64,000 nucleotides of DNA from Cyanoderma ruficeps (Eukaryota; Chordata; Aves; Passeriformes; Timaliidae), in contig VZDJ01000174.1 in NCBI GenBank assembly GCA_008694505.1, positions 13,231,220 through 13,295,219 of the forward strand, given 5' to 3'. The notes beneath the pieces were generated by a model that saw only the letters and a list, made by a program, of their open reading frames with translations, did not search any database and had not been told where the DNA came from. Both the position numbers and the translations under genes were made by a program. Below, one piece after another: positions 22,104 to 32,225 of this stretch. How positions within the stretch are numbered: the stretch's first letter is position 1; every line of letters begins with the position of its first letter.

Positions 22104-22390
22104 CCCTTCTCCCTGGTAAGTGACAGGACAAGATGAAATGGCCTCAAGTTGCACCAGGGGAGGGTTGATTGTATATTAAAGAAGATTTATTCTCTGAAAT
22201 GGTTGGCAAGTATTGCTGCAGGCTTCCAGAGCAGCAGGGAGTCACCATCCCTGGAAGCTTTCAAAAGCCACATGGATGTGGCACCTGGGGACACAGTTTA
22301 GTGATGAACACTGTGGTGGTGCTGGGTTGACATTGGACTTGAGATGATCTTAGAGGGCTTTTCCAACCATAACTATTCTGTCATTCTGTG
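22104..22390 (+). mobile_element. Older CR1 LINE 3' end with tail
   Basis: It starts with GTGACAGGACAAGATGAAAT and GGCCTCAAGTTGCACCAGGG, then GAGTCACCATCCCTGGAAGC, TTTCAAAAGCCACATGGATG, GTGGTGCTGGGTTGACATTG and CTTTTCCAACCATAACTATT, and ends with CTATTCTGTCATTCTGTG (two tail repeats). The older subfamily type and the many point differences point to an older insertion. Confidence 0.9.
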
Positions 22391-23127
22391 AAAACCCACA
22401 GGCTAGTTTAGCAGATTATTAAACATCGGGGATTTAATATGTGTCTTGTCAAGTTAAACTCCAAACCCTGGCCCTCATGGGGGCAGTCCATGGCCTCCCG
22501 GTTGAAAAGTAAACTGTTCCTTCACTCAGAAGGAATTTCTCCAGGGTCACCCATCCAGGATCTCCCCCTTCTTTGGATGCTCCTGGCTCTGTCATCAGCG
22601 AGACCAGGGCCCTGTTTTGACACCCTCTGCCAGCATTTGCAGCCCAGCTATTTGCTGCTCCCCCTGCACAAACCCTGAATTTTAGGCTGCGCCCTCTACA
22701 CAAGGCCTGTCCCTGGAGGTGGCTGCCCACCCCAGCCTGTCCAGCTGGCCCCATTCCAGCAGCCTGCTTTGGCCACAGCAGGGACATCTGCAGGGAACCA
22801 CCCCCAGGAGCTGATTAACGCTCAATCAGCACTAACCCCGTCCACACCAGCCACTCAGACAGCTCTGTCCATGTGCACACCAGCTCCCACAGGAGGATCC
22901 CACAGGCACCCCCGTGTGCCTGCTTTCCAACCCCAGCACTGTTTGTATCCAGCCAAAGGGCAGAGGAGCACTTCCCTGGCTGGCAGCCTCCTTCCCTGTC
23001 TAGATCTCTCCTTCCCTGACTTTGCAGTAGATGGTTGATCAGCAGAATACTTTTATGGCCAATGGGAGGAGCAGAGGACAGAGAAGATTTGTGCTCCTTA
23101 ACTGCCAATGGAAGCAGAAAAAGAGAC
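22391..23127. other. Unannotated sequence
   Basis: Nothing recognised. The overlapping plus and minus frames of 79-112 codons have no domain. Confidence 0.5.
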
Positions 23128-23382
23128 AAGAGCTGAAGCAGGGTAGATTTGGGTTAGACAGGGAGAAGGAATTGTTCCCTGGCAGGGTGGGCAGGCCCTG
23201 GCACAGGGTGCCCAGAGCAGCTGTGGCTGCCCCTGGATCCCTGGCAGTGCCCAAGGCCAGGCTGGACAGGACTTGGAGCAGCCTGGGACAGTGGGAGGTG
23301 TCCCTGCCCGTGGCAGGGGTGGCACTGGATGGGGTCTAAGGTCACTTCCCACCCAAACCATTCCATGGATCTGCGATCCCAT
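23128..23382 (+). mobile_element. CR1 LINE 3' end
   Basis: GAATTGTTCCCTGGCAGGGT, GGGCAGGCCCTGGCACAGGG, GCTGCCCCTGGATCCCTGGC, CTGGGACAGTGGGAGGTGTC and GGCAGGGGTGGCACTGGATG are followed by CCCACCCAAACCATTCCATG. The tail repeats are degraded (GATCTGCGATCC). It is 5' truncated about 50 bases before the 3' untranslated block. Confidence 0.93.
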
Positions 23383-23706
23383 GAGCGTGTGGACAGATGC
23401 TCTCCAGCTTTCCTCTGCAGAACCAAAAACCCACCCATGCAGTAAGTGCACAGAGCAAGACTTTGCAGAGCAAGATTCCGTGTCATTTATTTTTCTGCCA
23501 TCCTCACCCCCAGGCTTTTTCTCAGAGTTTGCCCAATGGGGCCATGGGGTGTGATCCCACAGGCCAAACCTGCTCTGTGTGCTTGGCTGGAATGGAGCCT
23601 CAAGCTGTGGCTCAGCCTGCAGCTGTCACTGTGTCCAAATTGGCCAGCCTGGGCAGGAAAAGATCAGAAGTAAAAGGGGAGACAAGGTTCAGTAATGAAG
23701 GTGATT
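23383..23706. other. Unannotated sequence
   Basis: Short unique interval between the CR1 and the solo LTR; nothing recognised. Confidence 0.5.
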
Positions 23707-23712
23707 GAGGTG
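23707..23712. repeat. Target-site duplication, left (GAGGTG)
   Basis: GAGGTG directly precedes the TG of the LTR at 23713 and recurs at 23987-23992 after the closing CA. Confidence 0.9.
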
Positions 23713-23986
23713 TGTCACCCTGATTTTTCAGCCTTCTGATGTTTTCATTCTTGGACTGGAGCTTTGTCACGCATTGTAACATAAACAAAGTAGATTGTTT
23801 TCGCATTCCTCCCTGTGATGGACTTCTGGCTTGACCAGTGGGGTCAGAGAGGTGTCAACCTCGTCCCCCAATCGCTGGCCAAAGTCCAAACCCTATTTAA
23901 ACCCCGAACCAAAATAAACTTCCTCTTTCTTTTCTCGCTTCTCAACCTGACGGGTGAGTGTGATTTTTTGTGTCCGTCTAGTGGCA
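23713..23986 (+). mobile_element. Solo LTR, 274 bp, family A
   Basis: Starts TGTCACCCTGATTTTTCAGC and ends CTAGTGGCA. It has TATTTAA at 23894-23900 and AATAAA at 23913-23918, the compact promoter and polyadenylation arrangement of a retroviral LTR. It aligns through its length with the minus-strand LTR at 10115-10401, with small insertions and deletions. No retroviral coding sequence adjoins, so it is a solo LTR. The different target duplications of the two copies show they are independent insertions and not a duplicated block. The 6-bp duplication fits ERVK-type or alpharetrovirus-type integration. Confidence 0.9.
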
Positions 23987-23992
23987 GAGGTG
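23987..23992. repeat. Target-site duplication, right (GAGGTG)
   Basis: Second, identical copy of the 6-bp duplication flanking the solo LTR. Confidence 0.9.
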
Positions 23993-25160
23993 GAGCAACA
24001 CTTCGCAGGCTCTGGTGGCCCCAGTGCCAGGTTTGTGGGTTCACAGATTTCTCACACCATTGCACGGTTCAGTTTGGTGGAGAATGGCACAGTTAGAGGG
24101 AATGCACTCACCTGTGCACCAGCTTTAGCTGGAAGGAGGTTTCCAAAGGCTTTTAGAGCTTACCACCTGCCACCAGTGTCTCCCTCCCTGAGAGCTCCTC
24201 TACATTTCAATTTCATTGACTGTTTTTCTTCAGCAATATCCTGCCCTTGTCCAAGAGACTGGAAAATCTTTATGGTGTTAGAAACCTTCTCCCACACAAG
24301 GCCTAAAAGAACAGCCAGTCTGTACCTCAGGCTCCTCTAAAAGATAGAGTAGGCAAAATGACTTTAACCTCCCATCCTGCACAGGTTTTCTGTGTCTTTG
24401 TAAATCCCTCCTCAACCCTTTCTTCTTCCCAGTCTGGAAACCAGCACCAGACCGTGTGTGATGCACCCTGTGCAGTTGTGAGGGGACCCCAATTTAGACA
24501 CATCTTTGAGGTGTCTCTGCCTTGCCTTTTTCCCCAAATGAGCTCCCCAAAGAAGATCAGTCAGTTCTAGAGACAGGTATTATTTATAACCTGCATTAAC
24601 TTTACACAGAAAGAAAAATCAAAGTGACAGAATAGAATTAGATCAGATAGAACAGACATGAAAAGGCTCATTAACAACTCTCCCCCGCCTACAGAGCCCT
24701 TGCAAGTGGGTCCAGCTTTCCAGGCTCCCTTTCAGCCAATTCAGGCTTCCTGAGCAGCAGCAGACTCTGCACAGTCTTGAGAAGTTTCATTCCTAGAAGT
24801 TTTATCCACAGATAATTCAGATTCTGGCTCTCTGGATATCTGGCTGTTAATCCTGCAGCCCTTTTGGGGCTTCTTTATGCTCTTCCTCCTGCCTTGCAGG
24901 TCAGAAATGCCTCTGCCCAAGCTGATCGTGGGACAGGAGTGATTTCCCCTCTCCTGTGGGGTCCATTTAACCATTGCATCCTTCCTGCAGAGGTGCAAGA
25001 CACATAAGGAACAAGGCCAGCAGGCAAACCCTGCTGCTCCAGGAGGAAATGGCCCAGCCCTGCCGTGGGCCATGGGTGTGGTGCCCTGGAGAGGGGATGT
25101 ACCTCATTTCACTGAGCTGCCAGCACTCACTGAGACCTGGGGAGTGCTGCTGTTCCTTAG
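23993..25160. other. Unannotated sequence
   Basis: Nothing recognised. Short frames of up to 128 codons carry no known domain. Confidence 0.5.
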
Positions 25161-25240
25161 CCACAGAATCACAGGATCATTAAGGCTGGAAAAGACCTCT
25201 GAGATCACCAAGGTGTCCCACAGAATCCACCCTGCTCAGG
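25161..25240 (-). mobile_element. CR1 3' end fragment, antisense
   Basis: CACAGAATCACAGGATCATT, TAAGGCTGGAAAAGACCTCT and GAGATCACCAAG are the antisense tail and first 50 bases of an older CR1. It diverges after 25215. Confidence 0.8.
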
Positions 25241-26060
25241 GCACCTCTCTTGGGTGAATCAACCATATTAACCTCATCTTTCTCCAACATTAAGGAAAAG
25301 GGCTGGACAAAAGAAGAGTGACCTGTCCCAGCCCACAAGACACTGCCCAGGGAGCTCAGAGCAGATGGTTTCTGTCACCAGCCCCAGCATTTCTGACAGT
25401 CACTGCACCATGGCATGCCCCTCCCTCCCCACAGTGTGACTGATCCCTCGTACAGCAGACAGAAATATTGGTTTAAAATATCTGCTCAATGGAAAATCGA
25501 TCTTTTGTCAAAACAAGAAACCTCAGTGGGAAGTTTTCTATTAGCGCTTTCACATTTTTCATGGAAAACAAGATAGAGAATGGAAATGGGAATGGTTTGA
25601 AAAATGAGATGTGATTCTGACTAACTAGAGCACTGGTTTGGCTGTCCCAATGCCTGGCACCTGCCCCACACTCTGTCCTTGTCCCCAGCATGACCCTCCA
25701 TGGATAGACATCACACATGACAAGGGAGTCAAAGGAGTGGGATGTCACTTAAGCCAGCAAGGAAATCTGGGATTCCTGGTCAGCAAAGGAAGGAGGAGAG
25801 TCACTCCACATGTCCATGGACAGGAGTGGGTACATGTGGACCACTGCCCACCCTGCAGCACTCTGCCCAGAGAAGAGGAAGTTTTTACCATCCATGGACA
25901 CATTTAGGACTAAATGGGAGAGCAGGGAAAAGAAAAGCCAATCCGGACCTTTACAGCTCAACACCTCTCACAGCCCAGCCCTGTTTGGCCCTTTGAGGGA
26001 AGGAAGCAGAATGTGGAAGGAAAAGCCTCATGTCTGCTCTGGAACAGGGAGTACAGCAAG
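25241..26060. other. Unannotated sequence
   Basis: Nothing recognised. Confidence 0.5.
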
Positions 26061-26140
26061 CTCTGCAGATACACAGATATAGACAGCTGAGATACAGAAA
26101 TAGGTATAGAAATAGATATAGATATAGACATAGANATCCC
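26061..26140. repeat. (GATATA)n-like simple repeat with one N
   Basis: Imperfect GATATA, GATACA and GAAATAG units run from about 26061 to 26134, with an ambiguous base at 26135. Confidence 0.85.
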
Positions 26141-28687
26141 ATATCCCATACACCTGCTCTCGGCTGTGCTCTTTCTGGGGATCTGTGGAGCAGTCCCTCC
26201 AGCCTCTGGGTATCTGTACCACTGGACCAAATATGAAAACTCAAACATTCAGTCTTTCCCCCTGCCCTGAGTTTTGAGGCTGGCTTTGCAACAGAATGCT
26301 AAAAATATATCAAACAAACAAACAGACCCAAAAAACCATTTTTTTATCCCCTGTGTCCAAACCTTTGAGTTGTGCTGTGACAGGGATTCCAAAACTCCTC
26401 AAGGCCAGAGGCTTTAAATGTTCCTCTGTGAAATCCAACCTGAAAACCACAATTCCCAGCAGGACTCCAGGCCCTGGCACCCTGACAAGAATCTCACCCA
26501 CAACAAGACTTGTGACTGAATCCTGGGAGGTGGCACCGGCACCTCTGAGTTACCAAATGTGCCTGGCTTTGGTAGGGAGAGCCTGGGGCCTCTTCCCTGT
26601 TCCACTCACCCTCAGCACCTGCAGGACACCCTGGGCACTCTTGGGAATCTCCTGTTCTCTCCTTCACCAGCCAAAGAACACAGACATCAGCCCCATCTCC
26701 TCCCATTTTGCCTGCAGACTGGGAGCCTTTTATCCACCCAGCTGCCTTCCCAGGAGACGAATATATTAAAACACTCCTTTTTCTATTTTATACAAAATAT
26801 ATAAAATGTTAAGTATGTGTCAAAGTGTCCTTTTGATGTCTTCTCTCTTCTACATGCCGGGCCTGAGCTCAGTGATTGATGCAGGGGAGTCCCTGTGTGC
26901 ACCCCGGTGCTGGGGACGCTGGGGGAGGCAGCCTTGGGCTGGCCAAGCCCGGCAAGGTGAGGTGGTGTCCCCCTCTCCACCTCCACAGCTTCTCAGAGCC
27001 GATGAATAATTAATTCCTCACCCATCTCTAGTGATTTATTTATCAGGCTCCTGGCTGGCAAGAATGAAAAGCTGTAAATTGCCACTGGCAGTGCTGGAAG
27101 TGGCCACAATCCAGGGGCTGGGATCCGGCTCTGGAGGCACCATCCATGTTCCACTGCTCCTGCTGGGAGCCCAGAGCTGCTGCCTGTGCCTCTCTAGCCT
27201 GGCTCCTGAAGGGAAACCATGGAAGAGGTGATAATAAATACAATAACTTTGGGATTTCTAAGAAACCAGTCCCACAGACAGGGCTCCCAGAAGGGAGTCA
27301 CCTCACATTCAAGGTTGGATGTGCAGACCTGGAGCCTCAGGACACATTGATTCGTTCCTGTCCCAGCTGACAAGGTGTGAATCTCTCCTCTGGAGCTGGA
27401 AACTTGTTAACACATTTTTTTTCCTCTTCCTTGGTCGTACAACTTCAGGCCCTGTTCTTATTCATAAAAAAGGACCCATCAAAGGCAAATGTAACGAGCA
27501 GCTGAGGGAGCACAACAAAAAGAGATGGACGTGTTCCCTGCACCTCATTTGCTCTCACAAGCTCCCAGTGCTCCTTTGCAGGGCGACTCCTCTTTCATCC
27601 TGACTCCTCCTGCAGATTTCCACCTCCTGCCTCCACATGTGCTCCGATCTCCCCATCCTCTCCAGCAGCACCTTCTCCTCTCCCCCTTCAATGTTTGCTT
27701 GCCTTCTCCCAGAGTGAAGTGTCTGGTCTTTCCCAAAGGAGGGATGTTTTTCACTCTTTTTGCCATTACTTCATCTCTCCCCCCAGCCATTCCGGGCTCC
27801 AACAGTCCGTCAAGGTCCTCTGCAGGGTGTTTCTCTGCTCCAGCCCAGGTTCCTGGTACACCTTGATCTGGTGCCTCTGCTCCCACCTTCTTATGGCCAA
27901 AACTCCAGGCCTCCTCTTCCTCCTGCTGCTCCCTTGCTTTTGGCTGCTTGGGGATATCCTTGATGTTATCATGCCCTCCCAAACCGAGATGGAGAGTGTG
28001 ACCTGCAGTGCCAGACAGGGGTGAGTCAGGCCAGCAATGCCAGGGTGGCAGGAGAGGCCTGGAGCAGGCCCTGCATTCAGTGGGAGCACTGCAGCTCTGA
28101 ACTGCCCCACGGAGCACGGGGGGACTCAGACACCCCCTGGCACAGAGCCACTCTCTGGGAGAAGCAGCATAAATGTGTTTCCTTCTGGCCCTGGACCCCA
28201 AAGCCACTGTCCTGGCTGAGCATCAGGGCTGGGCCAGGCCGTGCAGCACAGGAGGGTTCATGGCCGCAGAGGTGCTGAGCAATACCCAAAGCTGCTGCCC
28301 TGATCCATGAAGGGCAGAGCCACCTCCAGGCCCAGCTCCAGAGCGACTGGAGATCCCCAGAGTGGGCTCCAGACAGTCATCTGCCAAAAGGAAAGGATGG
28401 CCATGGCAGAGGCCCCTCATTCCCAGCACGGCCTCTGTGAAAGCCGGCAGTGACACACCAAATGCAGGGTCACCCCAGTGTGACACTATGACAGCCCCAT
28501 GGGCACCCCATGACTTTTGTGCACAGCTCCAAACCTCCCTCCTGCCTGCCTCTCAGAGAAACATTTCTTTTCAGCTCATTAAAGGCAGCAGCTGTTGGTC
28601 ATGTGAAGATCTGTCAGCTCTGCCGAAGGTGGATTGTGGCTATTTATTTTCAGCATAATTTCTTTTAAAAACTGCAGTCATTTGGGG
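26141..28687. other. Unannotated sequence, repeat-poor
   Basis: 2.5 kb without a recognisable repeat or gene. A minus-strand frame of 220 codons (27545-28207) and overlapping plus frames share the same pyrimidine-rich, stop-poor DNA at 27580-27960; none has a domain I know. 26995-27075 is AT-rich with an AATTAATTCC homeodomain-type core. Confidence 0.45.
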
Positions 28688-28712
28688 AAAAAAAAAAAAA
28701 AAAAAAAAAAAA
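28688..28712. repeat. Poly(A) run of 25
   Basis: An uninterrupted A-run. No AATAAA lies 10-30 bases upstream and no direct repeats flank it, so I see no support for a retrogene tail. Confidence 0.95.
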
Positions 28713-29365
28713 GGGAGAATTGGCCCTTTAAAGACTCCAAACACTTTCATCCTCAAAATGTTTGTTGACGGGTCTGACTGTTCCCTGGCTTCCCCTCCTC
28801 AGATCAAAGCCTCCAGCTCATGCTGGAAGGATGGTATTTCCAAAGAACCTCCTCCAGAAGGGACCTGCTCACCCAGCAAAGAAGCACAGGCACTTCTTGC
28901 CTTCACCACAGCATCATTAAAGGCTGAAAATAGCAGAGGCCAAACCTTTGCTATCCAGCCATTTTTTATTTTAACTGCTTTATTCACTTGACCACTAAAA
29001 AATTCATTACATCTAAAGTTTAATGAGAAATTAAATGGATGGATTGGCTGCTAAACAGCCTGTGTGCGGGTGTGAGCACTGCCAGAGGGGCTGTGGACTA
29101 ATGAAATGTTTAATGCTGAGGACTGCAGCGAGCTTGGGCACAACAGATGCCGGCTTGGGGATATAAATAAGTGCAGTGATATGAGCTCATGTTCTCCTGA
29201 CACTCTTCTGAAACCCTCCTCCTCTCACAAAAAGCTTCAAACTTCTCAGCTTCTTCCTGAGTTGAAGGCTGAGCTCATGTAACAGTAGGTCCTCCTCCTC
29301 CACCACCTGCAGGCATGGTTGGCCCTGGCCAGGGATGGATTTCCTCTCATCATCAGCTCAGCTGA
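28713..29365. other. Unannotated AT-rich sequence
   Basis: 28910-29190 is AT-rich and repeat-free, with several TTTAAT and ATTAAA cores and a GATATAAATAAGTG string. It is a possible conserved noncoding element, judged only from composition. Confidence 0.35.
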
Positions 29366-29396
29366 TTCTGATTCTGTGATTCTGTGACTCTGTGAT
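29366..29396 (+). repeat. CR1-type 8-bp tail repeats without a body
   Basis: Four units of the form (G)ATTCTGTG (ATTCTG, ATTCTGTG, ATTCTGTG, ACTCTGTG) stand without a recognisable CR1 3' end upstream. They are either the last remnant of a decayed CR1 or an independent microsatellite. Confidence 0.6.
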
Positions 29397-29819
29397 CAAA
29401 CTCAGCTGCTGCAAAACAGCTGATCCCTTAATATTTGCTGGGGAAGTTCTGCCAGTGTTTAGGCTGACCAAGAAAATCCACTTGGATGCCTGCAGTGTTC
29501 TCTGCAATCTTTTTGGACAAATTTTCACACATTTTGGGAGCTTCAGGACAGGAGATCTGAACCCTGGCCATGAGGGATCTTGTCTGCCTGCATTTCCTGA
29601 AGGAAAACAGGTACTTAGGTTCAAACCAACATGCAGGGAACTACATGTAGTTCAGACCCAGGGATAGCCAAAATAAAGCAAAAAATCCAAGGTGTTACCC
29701 CCAAACAGCTGCATATTGAGCCATGGGTACCAGGCGGGTTGCAGGTACCACAGGAAGGGGTGTAGAAGCAGCATCTTGCCTGGAGCTGGGTGATAATCAG
29801 GATATGTCCTCAGATCAGA
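29397..29819. other. Unannotated sequence
   Basis: Nothing recognised. Confidence 0.5.
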
Positions 29820-29882
29820 TCATAGAAACACAGAATCAGCAGAATGGTTAAGGCTGGAAAAGACCTCAAAGATCAACAAAAA
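29820..29882 (-). mobile_element. CR1 3' end fragment, antisense
   Basis: TCATAGAAACACAGAATCAG, GAATGGTTAAGGCTGGAAAA and GACCTCAAAGATCAACAAA are the tail and first 50 bases of an older CR1 in antisense. Confidence 0.8.
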
Positions 29883-30406
29883 TTGAGGCAATCCCAGGGA
29901 AAGGAGGTGGATCCTTGTGATGTCATCACTTGCATGCAAACCTGTCATTGTACCCTATCTTGGGAATCCTGAGCAGCTCCATGCAGATCACCTGCAGGAA
30001 GCTGTTCCCAAGGAACACGTTTGAGGGTAAAGGATTGCAGGCTCAGCTGCCTGCCCTGCTTTCTGCAGGGCTCTTTCCAGGAATGAGGAGCTGGCTATGC
30101 CCTGAGGTGTGTCCATGTCCTGGAGTGTCCCTCTGTGGACTTCTCGGGTTTGATCTGTCTTCTCTGGGGCATCCTGGGTCAGGGGTGCTCAGACAGGACT
30201 CTCCCCTACCCAGGCTGGCCAAGCACAGAGGCCCGTGCAGCCCTTGGTGCAGGGGTTATGCTCTCGTCCTTCTGGCCTCAGCCCATCTCTGCAGTTTGCA
30301 CTGCTGGCTGTACAGGGGGTGTCAGGCTGCACAACCTTGGCCCAGGAGATGTGACAACTTGCCAGCAGCGTGACTGGGGAGCAGGGCTGTGGGCAGGGCC
30401 AAGAAG
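29883..30406. other. Unannotated sequence
   Basis: Nothing recognised. Confidence 0.5.
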
Positions 30407-30545
30407 AATCCCAGAGTCACAGAATCCCAGAATGGGATGAGTTGGCAGGGACCTCAGAGCTGCTCTCATTCTACCCCCTGCTATGGGCAGGGGCATTTTC
30501 CACTAGACCAGGCTGCTCCAAGCCCTGTCCAACCTGGCCCAGAGG
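30407..30545 (-). mobile_element. CR1 LINE 3' end, antisense
   Basis: Tail repeats (TCCCAGAGTCACAGAATCCC), GAGTTGGCAGGGACCTCAGA, CCCCTGCTATGGGCAGGGGC, CCACTAGACCAGGCTGCTCC and CCTGTCCAACCTGGCCCAGA. It is 5' truncated about 140 bases from the tail. The CCACTAGACCAGG form (other copies have CCACTGTCCCAGG) places it in a slightly different subfamily, shared with 31.4 kb. Confidence 0.9.
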
Positions 30546-31359
30546 AGTTGCCCAGACTGACATTCACCCCCTGCCTCTGGACACAGCTGGGATAATGCTG
30601 GTGAGGCAGAGCAGGGATTCCCTGCTGTTTGCAGAAGGGAGGATGCCTTTGGAAGCAGCAGAGGGGTTTGGATCTCTCCTATTGCAATCCCTTAATCTTC
30701 CCATAATATCAGCTAGCAGGCTTGGAGCCAAAGGCAAATCCCCCAGATCCCCACTGGCGTCCTCCAAATCAGGACACGCCCAGCGCGTTCATCACTCGGA
30801 GAGGAAGGGATCACACCCATGCCCTGCGTCATCTCCTGATGATGGAGAAGCCTTTGATGGTGAGCTCCTGAGAGGAGCAGAGAACTGGGGTGAGAGCCCT
30901 CCCCACTCTCAGCCCAGAAGGTATTTGAATATTTCATGATGAGGTTTTTCTCCCACTTGTTTGTTTGGAAGCAAAAGCACATGTTCAGACAGAGACTGAG
31001 GACTGATGATCAAACGCTTCCCATTGCCTCATGCTCCCAAAGGACTTTGCCCCCTCAGCAGACACATAGGACAAGAGTCCAGCACAGAGCAGAAGATGCT
31101 GTCAGAGCAGGATAGGCTCAGGTTATTCCTTCATGTCCCACAGCGTTAGCAAAAGATGCCTTGGAGCTATGATTGCTCCACATTCCTGAAATGAATGGAG
31201 AAAGAAAATGCTGATCTTCACCCTGACTCCTGAGTGGGGTCTCAAAATGTAAATCTGCACAAAAGGCATCACAGGACAAGGGTGTTTCTTAAAGGCTGAA
31301 AATGAGAATACCTCTTAGCCCTACAACTTAACCTTTTACAATAATCTGAAAAGGGGAAT
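30546..31359. other. Unannotated sequence
   Basis: Nothing recognised; the plus frame starting at 30370 is partly CR1 antisense. Confidence 0.5.
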
Positions 31360-31500
31360 ATCATAGAATCCTAGAATGACAGGATGGTCTAGGTTGGAAA
31401 GAACCTTAAAAATCTCATTCCACCCCCTACCATGGCCAGAGACACCTTCCCTTGGACCAGATTGCTCCAAGCCTTTTCCAAGATGGCCTTGGACACCATC
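31360..31500 (-). mobile_element. CR1 LINE 3' end, antisense
   Basis: ATCATAGAATCCTAGAATGA, TGGTCTAGGTTGGAAAGAAC, CACCCCCTACCATGGCCAGA, CTTGGACCAGATTGCTCCAA and GATGGCCTTGGACACC are the antisense CR1 3' end, more diverged than the copies near 41 and 60 kb. Confidence 0.88.
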
Positions 31501-31795
31501 CTTGCCAAAGTACACAGCTAACAGACTGAGCAGAAGGGCTGGGTAAACACAGCAACCCCAAAAGTTTTGTAGTGAGCCTGTGAAAGTGGCCATGTGTGAA
31601 AGGACTCACCTAGGAATTAATAACTCCAACTGAGAATATCAGGGGATGCAGGAGTGGGGGGTTCCAGCTTTGGGAGCCATATGTTAGGGAGAATATGGGG
31701 CAAGCAACAAGTTCAGAGTGATTTCAGCACCCCAAGTCAGAGACAAATAACTACTCCAAATTTTTGAGGAAAGGGCAGAGTCTGTGGCTCTGAGT
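31501..31795. other. Unannotated sequence
   Basis: Nothing recognised between two CR1-derived segments. Confidence 0.5.
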
Positions 31796-32225
31796 TTATC
31801 ACTGCTGGAATAGCAAGTCCTATGCCAGGATTGCACTGATAAACTTAAGAAGGTGCAGAAGGGAATCAGGAAAACGGGTGGCAGACTCTCACTCTGCTTC
31901 ACTTATCAGGGAGAAGGTCAAGAGTGACTGGATCATTATCTGCAGCTGCTGCTCAGGGAGCAGAAATCCAATAGCCCTGAGCTCTTCAAACCAGCCCAGA
32001 TCTAAGGAGATACAAAGCGGTGCCACCCTGCACTGAGCATAGGGCATGAAGGTCTTAACAGGGAGATTTGGAACTAATTTACTGAGGATTGGGTGGGATT
32101 CACCCACACCACACATGTTAAATTAAAGCATTCTGCCTAAGAGATACTGACTTGAAGTAAGGACCTGCTTGAGGGTAACAAGCTGTTTTCTGGAAACCAG
32201 ACTGAAAAGCTCGTCTAGGAATGGC
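31796..32225 (+). mobile_element. Ancient CR1 body remnant
   Basis: Several blocks in order match the ancient amniote CR1 ORF2 end and 3' region: TTCACTTATCAGGGAGAAGG followed by TCAAGAGTGACTGGATCATT, then GAGCTCTTCAAACC, a segment ending TTAACAGGGAGATTTGGAAC, and GGATTGGGTGGGATTCACCC. In better preserved elements these correspond to the F-S-L-x-EK-R-GD segment and the region just after it. Stops and indels interrupt every frame. No tail is visible. Confidence 0.5.

Noticed and set aside
28688..28712. Poly(A) run as the tail of a processed retrogene
   Set aside because: No polyadenylation signal at the right distance, no gene-like sequence upstream, and no flanking direct repeats.
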